A DNA stretch of 9,731 nucleotides, from NCBI GenBank assembly GCA_003650865.1, contig QMSN01000029.1:1-9731 (forward strand), given 5' to 3'. Positions 6,291-9,731 of this stretch are shown here, piece after piece. Each line of letters opens with the position of its first letter. The first letter of the stretch is position 1. A program made the translations under genes and the position numbers. A model generated the notes under the pieces. The model made no database searches. It was not told where the DNA came from and saw only the letters and a list, made by a program, of their open reading frames with translations. The stretch comes from Thermoprotei archaeon. Lineage in GTDB: Archaea; Thermoproteota; Methanomethylicia; Nezhaarchaeales; WYZ-LMO8.

Positions 6291-6629
6291 CTAGACCCTC
6301 CTAATCCTAATCTCCCTACGAGATGGCTGAAGCATCGCCAGTATTCTCTTCAAGGTCTCATCAGTTATGGGGACTGGAACCCTACCGGATTGAGCTAGCT
6401 GAATGAGTTGATCTTCAAGTTGCTCGGCGAACTCGGGCTTAACCATCCTTATGTTGGCAAGCCTAAGCCTAGCTTCAGGGGTCAATATGGCCCTTAGGGT
6501 GGCCTGCCTCCTAGCCTCGTACTCCCTCCTAAGCCTCTCCTGCTCTTCAGCTAAAGCCATCCTCTTCTGGAGCTCAGCCAGCTTCCTCTGCTTAATGGCT
6601 TCAAGCTCCTCATCGGGTACTTCGGCCAC
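6291..6629 (-). CDS. PDCD5-family DNA-binding protein
   Basis: The 112-residue product matches the archaeal/eukaryotic PDCD5 (TFAR19) family: an N-terminal charged helix (PDEELEAIKQRKLAELQKR), a long Gln/Glu/Arg-rich helix, and a three-helix core with ILTPEARLRLANIRMVKPEFAEQLEDQLIQLAQSGRV and ITDETLKRIL, followed by a basic tail. Members are described as DNA-binding proteins, but their exact role in archaea is not settled; some work links the family to protein folding. I place the start at GTG 6629 (MAEVPDEEL) because GGTGG lies five bases before it. The GTG at 6638, straight after the S19e stop, is better read as that ribosome-binding site. The gene sits between rps19e and rpl39e, its usual place in archaeal operons. 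Confidence 0.92.
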   Translation of the reverse strand: MAEVPDEELEAIKQRKLAELQKRMALAEEQERLRREYEARRQATLRAILTPEARLRLANIRMVKPEFAEQLEDQLIQLAQSGRVPVPITDETLKRILAMLQPSRREIRIRRV

Positions 6630-6638
6630 CCCGACCAC

Positions 6639-7100
6639 CTAGAGGTACTTCTTAAGCTCAGGCATATGTTTTTGAAGCTCCCTAAAGATTTTGTGGGCCA
6701 GCCTATCTAATAGAGACTTGCCCCTTGGAGTTAAAACTCGCCCCTTACTCTGCTTCTCGACTAGCTGAGCCTCCTCGAGCTGCTGTAGGGCCTTCCTTAT
6801 TATGGCTCCTCCAGCCCTCCTAAAGTGCTCTCTACCCCTAACGCCGGACCTCTGCCTATTGCCAAAAGCCGTCCTCAAGCTCCCCACGCCGACAGGCCCG
6901 TAGAGGTAGAGCTTCCTCAGTATAGCTGCGCACCTCACGTACCACCAGTCCTTCCTAGCTGGAGGTCTCTCCCTACCCGGGCCAGTCTTAACGAAGCTGG
7001 CCCAAGCAGGTGGCTTAATCACGTTTGAGTAGTTCTCCCTCAAGTACTTCGCCAACTCCTCTATCAGCATTGATGGGGGTACCTTCTGAACCTCCGACAT
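6639..7100 (-). CDS. rps19e: Small-subunit ribosomal protein S19e
   Basis: The product of 153 residues matches S19e, a winged-helix-like protein of the 30S head required for small-subunit maturation in eukaryotes. Diagnostic stretches are VPPSMLIEELAKYLRENY (near the start), KPPAWASFVKTGPGRERPP, WWYVRCAAILRKLYLYGPVGVGSLRTAFGNR and the tail GRVLTPRGKSLLDRLA. I use the ATG at 7100 (MSEVQKVPP). A TTG at 7109 is in frame and would add three residues, but it has no visible ribosome-binding site and the family begins near the ATG. This is the first gene of the eight-gene leftward operon; a TATA-like element lies about 45 bases upstream, overlapping the stop of the yhbY-like gene. Confidence 0.95.
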   Translation of the reverse strand: MSEVQKVPPSMLIEELAKYLRENYSNVIKPPAWASFVKTGPGRERPPARKDWWYVRCAAILRKLYLYGPVGVGSLRTAFGNRQRSGVRGREHFRRAGGAIIRKALQQLEEAQLVEKQSKGRVLTPRGKSLLDRLAHKIFRELQKHMPELKKYL

Positions 7101-7145
7101 ACCAATCAACTCTGTGACGTTGAGCGATATGGATAGGAAAACAGG

Positions 7146-7156
7146 CTTATTAAAGT
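7146..7156 (-). promoter_or_regulatory. TATA-like element for the rps19e operon
   Basis: On the minus strand ACTTTAATAAG overlaps the TAA stop of the yhbY-like gene (7152-7150). With initiation about 25 bases downstream it would give a leader of some 15-25 bases before rps19e. Read-through from rnp4-yhbY is also possible, since the gap is only about 49 bases. Confidence 0.4.
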
Positions 7157-7437
7157 ATTCTCCTCTTCCTCCTCCTATAGAGCACGGCGGTGTAGCCCCT
7201 AACCTCCATGGCGTCCACTTGAAGCCTCTCAGCCAGCCTCTCCATAAACTCCTTCCTATCCTCCAAGCCTTCAGCCGCTAGCGCGGACTTCAAAACCCTA
7301 ACCTTAACGACCTCCTGCTCGTCGAGCCTCCTACTAATCTCATCCAGCACTGACTGAGTGAGGCCTTGCTTGCCTACGTTTACGTCAGCCCTACCCTCCA
7401 TCCTCCTCTTGAGCTCCCTCCTTAAACCCCTAGGCAC
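7150..7437 (-). CDS. YhbY/CRM-domain RNA-binding protein
   Basis: The 95-residue protein is a single CRM (CRS1-YhbY) domain. After a basic leader it has VNVGKQGLTQSVLDEISRRLDEQEVVKVRVLKSAL (about 19-53), including the GKQGLT loop in the position of the family's GKxGLT motif, and it closes with RGYTAVLYRRRKR (80-92), matching the GxTxVLYR end of the fold. In E. coli YhbY associates with pre-50S particles, and related domains serve group II intron splicing in plants; an RNA or ribosome-assembly role is therefore inferred. The GTG at 7437 overlaps the rnp4 end by eight bases and has GGGGG upstream; an ATG at 7401 is a less likely alternative. It is co-transcribed with the RNase P gene. Confidence 0.88.
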   Translation of the reverse strand: MPRGLRRELKRRMEGRADVNVGKQGLTQSVLDEISRRLDEQEVVKVRVLKSALAAEGLEDRKEFMERLAERLQVDAMEVRGYTAVLYRRRKRRIL

Positions 7438-7759
7438 CCTTCAACCCCCTCAAGTTGAGCCTCATAACATTCCCGCACTCCAAGCAGGTGATGGCCACGT
7501 GGGGCTCCCTCCTCTTAGCTAACCTAACTCTACAGTTGACTCCTGGCCTAAGGAACTTGTAGCATCGATGGCAGAAGCGCCTCCTCAAGTCCCTTGGTAT
7601 CCTAACCCTACACCTCATCGATATCTTCCTGGCGAGCTCAACGTACCTGTGAGATAGGCTGGGATCGACGTTGAACATGGCGTCAGCCATCTCGAAGAGC
7701 CTCTTAATCCTCTCGAGAGCTATCCTCCTTATCTCCCTCCTCTGCTCTCTACAAGGCAT
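7430..7759 (-). CDS. rnp4: Ribonuclease P protein component 4
   Basis: The 109-residue, very basic protein matches archaeal Rnp4, homologous to eukaryotic Rpp21. It has two N-terminal helices (EQRREIRRIALERIKRLF; SLSHRYVELARKISMRCRVRIPRDLRRRFCHRC) and a zinc ribbon with CHRC (Cys63, Cys66) and CLEC (Cys92, Cys95). With Rpp29 it binds the specificity domain of RNase P RNA, which removes 5' leaders from pre-tRNAs. The ATG at 7759 has GAGG five bases upstream. The stop lies eight bases inside the yhbY-like gene, so the two are coupled. Upstream it faces nep1, with only two bases between the longest open frames. Confidence 0.93.
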   Translation of the reverse strand: MPCREQRREIRRIALERIKRLFEMADAMFNVDPSLSHRYVELARKISMRCRVRIPRDLRRRFCHRCYKFLRPGVNCRVRLAKRREPHVAITCLECGNVMRLNLRGLKGA

Positions 7760-7773
7760 GCTTGCCTCAGCAT

Positions 7774-7800
7774 TTTAAGGTGAAGCAGCTAGATAAACTT
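7774..7800. promoter_or_regulatory. Possible divergent promoter between rnp4 and nep1
   Basis: AGATAAACTTAG (7790-7801) on the plus strand, read as CTAAGTTTATCT on the minus strand, is TATA-like both ways. It lies about 25-30 bases before the nep1 ATG at 7825, a leaderless spacing, and about 35 bases before the rnp4 ATG. A second AT element, CCTTAAAATG on the minus strand (7771-7780), is nearer rnp4. Assignment is tentative. Confidence 0.3.
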
Positions 7801-7824
7801 AGGCTGCAGCCGACAGTGGTCTCC

Positions 7825-8529
7825 ATGAGATCTGGGTTTAAGCTAGCAGTAGTGTTAGCCGACGCCTCACTTGAGCTAGTCCCTAGAGAGGTCGCTAAGC
7901 ACCCTGCTATTGAGAAGACCGCTAAGAGGAGGGGTAAGAGGCCTCTAAGCATGCTCCTAGACAAGTCCCTCCACTACCACGCGATGAAGAAGCTGCCGAA
8001 CCAAGAGAAGAGGGGTAGACCGGACATAGTTCACCTATGCCTACTCGAAGTGCTCGAGTCACCTCTATGTAAGGAGGGCTACGTTCAGCCCTACATATAC
8101 ACCATAGGCGGATTAGCCATAAGGGTTAGGGGTGACGTTAGGGTGCCGAAGAACTATAACAGGTTCGTAGGGCTCATGGAGCAGCTCCTAGCCTTTAGCA
8201 GAGTGCCTCCTCAAGGCGAGCCACTAATAGAGGTCTTTGGTCGAGGGTTAAGGGAGGTAGTTGAGGACTTCAAGCCGGATCTCAAGGTGCTACTAAGTGA
8301 GAGAGGGAAGCGCATGAACCCCCTCGAGCTAGCTGACTTGCTGCTACAACGCAGAAGCATGGTTTTAGTAGGTGCATTCCCCCACGGAGACTTCAGCGAG
8401 GAGGTCTTAAAGGAAGTCGACGAGGCAGTATCCATATATGAAGAGGTGCTAGAGGGGTTTGTGGCGGCTTCAGTAGTCATGAGAGCCCTTGAGTTTAAGC
8501 TTAACTTGTATGGGCCAAAGCAATTATGA
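7825..8529 (+). CDS. nep1: Small-subunit rRNA pseudouridine N1-methyltransferase Nep1 (Emg1)
   Basis: Nep1 is a SPOUT-class SAM-dependent methyltransferase that methylates a pseudouridine of 16S rRNA and helps 30S assembly. In the 234-residue reading the motifs are FKLAVVLADASLELVP near the start, LLDKSLHYHAMKKL (about 44-57), RGRPDIVH (63-70), RVPKNYNRFVGLMEQLL (106-122), GAFPHGDF (183-190, SAM-binding knot) and a C-terminal knot helix beginning VSIYEEVLEGFVAA. I choose the ATG at 7825. The frame is open back to a TTG at 7762, but Nep1 proteins begin just before the first beta strand, and the extra 21 codons would lie where the promoter is expected. The wide conservation makes the family call firm; the start is less certain. 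Confidence 0.93.
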   Translation: MRSGFKLAVVLADASLELVPREVAKHPAIEKTAKRRGKRPLSMLLDKSLHYHAMKKLPNQEKRGRPDIVHLCLLEVLESPLCKEGYVQPYIYTIGGLAIRVRGDVRVPKNYNRFVGLMEQLLAFSRVPPQGEPLIEVFGRGLREVVEDFKPDLKVLLSERGKRMNPLELADLLLQRRSMVLVGAFPHGDFSEEVLKEVDEAVSIYEEVLEGFVAASVVMRALEFKLNLYGPKQL

Positions 8530-8531
8530 GA

Positions 8532-8541
8532 AATCTTTAAG
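8532..8541 (+). promoter_or_regulatory. TATA-like box for the tRNA pair
   Basis: AATCTTTAAG is centred about 35 bases before tRNA-His, which places initiation near 8563 and leaves a short 5' leader for RNase P. It lies directly after the nep1 stop codon. Confidence 0.45.
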
Positions 8542-8571
8542 TGTAAAGCCAAGTGTTCTGCGATTAGGCGT

Positions 8572-8679
8572 GGCCGAGGTAGCGTAGATTGGCCTAACGC
8601 GCCGGCCTGTACCACTAGGCTCACCCGCCTAGTGGGGGTATGGAGCCGGAGATCGCGGGTTCAAGTCCCGCCCTCGGCC
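8572..8679 (+). tRNA. tRNA-His (anticodon GTG) with a 31-base intron
   Basis: The acceptor stem GCCGAGG (8573-8579) pairs perfectly with CCTCGGC (8672-8678). A G at 8572 faces C73 at 8679, the extra G-1:C73 pair that marks tRNA-His. The D stem is GCGT/ACGC, the anticodon stem CCGGC/GCCGG (8602-8606 and 8645-8649), the variable region AGATC, and the T arm GCGGG-TTCAAGT-CCCGC. Removing 8611-8641 restores the 7-base loop CTGTGGA with anticodon GTG. CCA is not encoded (C73 is followed by T). An alternative reading as Tyr (GTA) was dropped because it lacks the C1:G72 pair and A73 of archaeal tRNA-Tyr and would leave no sensible splice. tRNA-Ala follows after seven bases, so the two are probably co-transcribed. 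Confidence 0.93.
8611..8641 (+). other. tRNA-His intron within the anticodon
   Basis: The 31-base insert contains a perfect 9-bp hairpin, CCACTAGGC/GCCTAGTGG, with loop TCACCC. Joining T35 to G36 gives the GTG anticodon. By repetition of T the junction could also be set one base earlier (34/35). Around it GCCT (8605-8608) can pair with GGGT (8636-8639, with two wobbles), leaving 3-base bulges GTA and ATG that each hold one splice site, a relaxed bulge-helix-bulge (HBh'-like) arrangement for the archaeal splicing endonuclease. The common archaeal site is 37/38. Confidence 0.75.
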
Positions 8680-8686
8680 TCCACAT

Positions 8687-8763
8687 GGGCCGGTAGATCA
8701 GACTGGTAGATCGCCCGCTTTGCAAGCGGGAGGGCGCGGGTTCAAGTCCCGCCCGGTCCACCA
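8687..8763 (+). tRNA. tRNA-Ala (anticodon TGC), CCA encoded
   Basis: Acceptor GGGCCGG (8687-8693) pairs with CCGGTCC (8753-8759) and contains the G3:U70 wobble that identifies tRNA-Ala. The D stem is GATC/GATC, the anticodon stem CCCGC/GCGGG with loop TTTGCAA (anticodon TGC), and the T arm GCGGG-TTCAAGT-CCCGC. A73 is at 8760 and CCA is encoded at 8761-8763, unlike the adjoining tRNA-His. No intron is present. Confidence 0.97.
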
Positions 8764-8778
8764 CCCTAAAACGGACTA

Positions 8779-8799
8779 AGCCGAAAATCTGGCTCTTTT
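8779..8799 (+). terminator. Weak possible terminator after the tRNA pair
   Basis: AGCC (8779-8782) can pair with GGCT (8791-8794) and is followed by CTTTT (8795-8799). Archaeal termination depends mainly on T-rich stretches, so this is plausible for the tRNA transcript, but the stem and T run are short. Confidence 0.3.
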
Positions 8800-8951
8800 C
8801 AGACATTAAGCCGCTTACGTAGAGTATCTGACCAGCATGAAGAACGAACGTAAGTTAATCGTCTCACATCACTATTCTGACCATTACAGCTTGCTCAGGA
8901 GGTTATCTGTCGGTTACTTTCATGAATTGTAGCTTCTAGCTCTAAATATGC

Positions 8952-8969
8952 TTAAACTCGAGAGTTTAA
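8952..8969. repeat. 18-base inverted repeat, operator-like
   Basis: TTAAACTC (8952-8959) and GAGTTTAA (8962-8969) are exact reverse complements around a GA spacer; the 8-base palindrome GTTTAAAC (8964-8971) overlaps the right arm. It lies about 40 bases upstream of the cupin TATA-like box, a place where a dimeric regulator could bind. Confidence 0.45.
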
Positions 8970-9002
8970 ACGAGGATTTAAAGCTGCCCCGTTCCACCAA
9001 CC

Positions 9003-9011
9003 CTTAAAATC
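9003..9011 (+). promoter_or_regulatory. TATA-like box for the cupin gene
   Basis: CTTAAAATC is centred about 26 bases before 9033, which predicts a leader of about 10-15 bases that includes GGGAGGG (9035-9041), six bases before the GTG at 9048. Confidence 0.45.
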
Positions 9012-9047
9012 TCCGGGTCATTCAACTATTTAGTGGGAGGGCTTGGC

Positions 9048-9410
9048 GTGATCGTTGTTAGGGTTGAGAACCTTAAATCCTTCAGGTCGGTTGATGGCTC
9101 TGAAGTGGTCGAGGTTATTGGGGCTAAGAGCTTAGGCGTTAAAGACCTTAGTGTAGCCATAGCTAGAGTTGAGGTGGGAGGTAAGACGCTGAGGCATAGA
9201 CATGACTTCACAGAGGTCTACTACATAGAGAAAGGTGAGGGAGTCATGCACGTGGAGAACGACAGCAGGATTGTTGGCCCAGGCGACTTCATACTGATAC
9301 CTAAGGGGCACCGCCACTTCATAGAGAACATTGGAGACGCTGAGCTAGTCATATGGTGCATATGTGCTCCAGCATTTACGGTTGAGGGAACTAAGCTCGA
9401 GGAGGGTTAG
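9048..9410 (+). CDS. Small single-domain cupin protein
   Basis: The 120-residue product is one cupin barrel. Cupin motif 1 is G45-KTLRHRHDFTEVYYIEKG with candidate metal ligands His50, His52 and Glu56; motif 2 is G79-DFILIPKGHRHFIEN with His90, a perfect GxxxxxPxGxxHxxxN. All four usual metal ligands are therefore present. Small cupins include isomerases, dioxygenases and sugar-binding proteins, and nothing here picks out a substrate. I use the GTG at 9048 because GGGAGGG lies six bases before it; a GTG at 9033 is in frame but would place that site inside the gene. It has its own promoter and converges on pdxT with interlocked stop codons, so the two are unlikely to be an operon. Confidence 0.88.
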   Translation: MIVVRVENLKSFRSVDGSEVVEVIGAKSLGVKDLSVAIARVEVGGKTLRHRHDFTEVYYIEKGEGVMHVENDSRIVGPGDFILIPKGHRHFIENIGDAELVIWCICAPAFTVEGTKLEEG

Positions 9411-9731
9411 CTCTTCTTAGCTAGGGATAGGAAGTACTCGTGGATCCTAGTATCACCAGTTAATTCGGGGTGGAACGTAGCCGCTAACATTAAGCCCTGC
9501 TTGACTAGCACTGGCAGCCCCTCGTAAGTCGCTAAGACCTCAACTCCACTGCCAACAGACTCTATGGCTGGAGCTCTTATGAAGATCCCTCTAAAAGGCT
9601 TCTCGCCTAAGACTGGTATGTGCAGGTCTACTTCAAATGACTCTCTCTGCCTCCCGTAGTAGTTCCTAGCTATCCTTACGTCCATGACCTTCAGCAGCGG
9701 CTGATCCACCTCCCCGACCTTGGCGTCGTAG
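9407..9731 (-). CDS. pdxT: Pyridoxal 5'-phosphate synthase glutaminase subunit, C-terminal part
   Basis: The frame is open to the window edge, so about the last 107 residues are seen and the start is missing. PdxT is a class I glutamine amidotransferase that releases ammonia for PdxS in vitamin B6 synthesis. The visible part has QPLLKVMDVRIARNYYGRQRESFEVDL, FRGIFIRAPAIESVG, and the ending LAATFHPELTGDTRIHEYFL, which contains the His and Glu of the catalytic triad (FHPEL). The nucleophile Cys would lie off the window. A GTG at 9709 is in frame but is not the start, since homology continues through it. pdxS would be expected nearby, beyond the edge. Confidence 0.93.
   Translation of the reverse strand, partial: YDAKVGEVDQPLLKVMDVRIARNYYGRQRESFEVDLHIPVLGEKPFRGIFIRAPAIESVGSGVEVLATYEGLPVLVKQGLMLAATFHPELTGDTRIHEYFLSLAKKS

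Larger units (their letters stand above)
8764..9047. other. Gap without a gene between tRNA-Ala and the cupin gene
   Basis: This stretch of about 284 bases has no convincing coding frame on either strand. It holds the weak terminator, an 18-base inverted repeat at 8952-8969, a second TATA-like GGATTTAAAG (8974-8983), and the proximal TATA-like box and ribosome-binding site of the cupin gene. It is AT-richer than the genes around it. CTGA and ATGAAGA words near 8827-8880 recall box D and box C elements but do not make a proper C/D RNA. Confidence 0.6.

Noticed and set aside
8211..8624. 137-codon minus-strand frame opposite nep1 and into tRNA-His
   Set aside because: Nep1 on the other strand has clear family motifs; this frame is Ser/Thr-rich antisense sequence and runs into a tRNA gene.
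8572..8679. Reading the intron-containing tRNA as tRNA-Tyr (GTA)
   Set aside because: The extra G-1:C73 pair, absence of C1:G72 and A73, and the clean GTG loop after removing 31 bases all point to histidine.
8621..8806. A 61-codon minus-strand frame whose middle reads like a translated tRNA-region hypothetical protein
   Set aside because: It lies across both tRNA genes and its repeated residues come from the identical T arms. It is the well-known spurious protein produced by reading tRNA genes backwards.
8817..8885. Possible C/D box guide RNA (CTGA words at 8828 and 8877, ATGAAGA near 8837)
   Set aside because: The box C match is imperfect, the spacing to the CTGA words does not fit the usual guide layout, and no terminal stem is visible.
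1..9731. CRISPR array, insertion sequence, prophage or toxin-antitoxin module
   Set aside because: No regularly spaced repeats, transposase, integrase or toxin-like frame is visible; the region is core housekeeping with even base composition.

Overview
This window is archaeal and most likely comes from a hyperthermophilic member of the Thermoproteota (crenarchaeal/TACK side). The evidence is the gene set: ribosomal proteins S19e, L39e, L31e and LX, aIF6, prefoldin alpha, an archaeal RNase P protein, Nep1, NOG1, the wyosine enzyme TYW1, and a proteasome beta subunit whose active-site threonine is replaced by alanine, a type known from crenarchaea. Very tight packing, AGG/AGA-rich arginine codons, frequent TTG and GTG starts, TATA-like promoters and an intron-containing tRNA agree with this. 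The genus cannot be named from the sequence alone.

Layout from left to right. Bases 1-628 (+) hold the 3' two thirds of a TYW1 gene, meeting tail-to-tail, with no spacer, a leftward gene for a non-catalytic-type proteasome beta subunit (629-1261). A short divergent promoter region (1262-1358) separates that gene from a rightward two-gene operon, NOG1-type GTPase plus RNA 3'-terminal phosphate cyclase (1359-3442, ATGA overlap with a full Shine-Dalgarno). This converges, with interlocked stop codons, on a long leftward operon (7109 to 3439) in the order rps19e, PDCD5-like, rpl39e, rpl31e, aif6, rplX, pfdA, ftsY. Upstream lies a leftward pair, rnp4-yhbY (7759 to 7150), divergent from a rightward nep1. 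Then come tRNA-His(GTG) with a small intron, tRNA-Ala(TGC), a gap of about 280 bp without a gene, a small cupin gene, and the C-terminal part of pdxT at the right edge.

Most of the window serves the making of translation machinery: ribosomal proteins, 50S maturation and anti-association (NOG1, aIF6, probably the YhbY-like protein), small-subunit rRNA methylation (Nep1), tRNA 5' processing (Rnp4), tRNA modification (TYW1), RNA end chemistry (RtcA), and the fate of nascent proteins (prefoldin, the SRP receptor FtsY, the proteasome). The rps19e-to-ftsY order is a familiar archaeal operon.

I did not find a clearly new multi-gene system. The points most worth a second look are local: the Thr1-to-Ala proteasome subunit; a perfect 10-bp inverted repeat at the TYW1/psmB stop-stop junction; three gene junctions where the stop codon runs straight into a GTGG-type Shine-Dalgarno (TAGGTGG), two of which leave the neighbouring genes in the same frame; a tRNA-His intron inside the anticodon itself; a long charged N-terminal extension on L31e; and an odd P-loop in FtsY. 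Several starts should be shortened relative to the longest open frame (aIF6, LX, PDCD5-like, Nep1, cupin, FtsY, PfdA).
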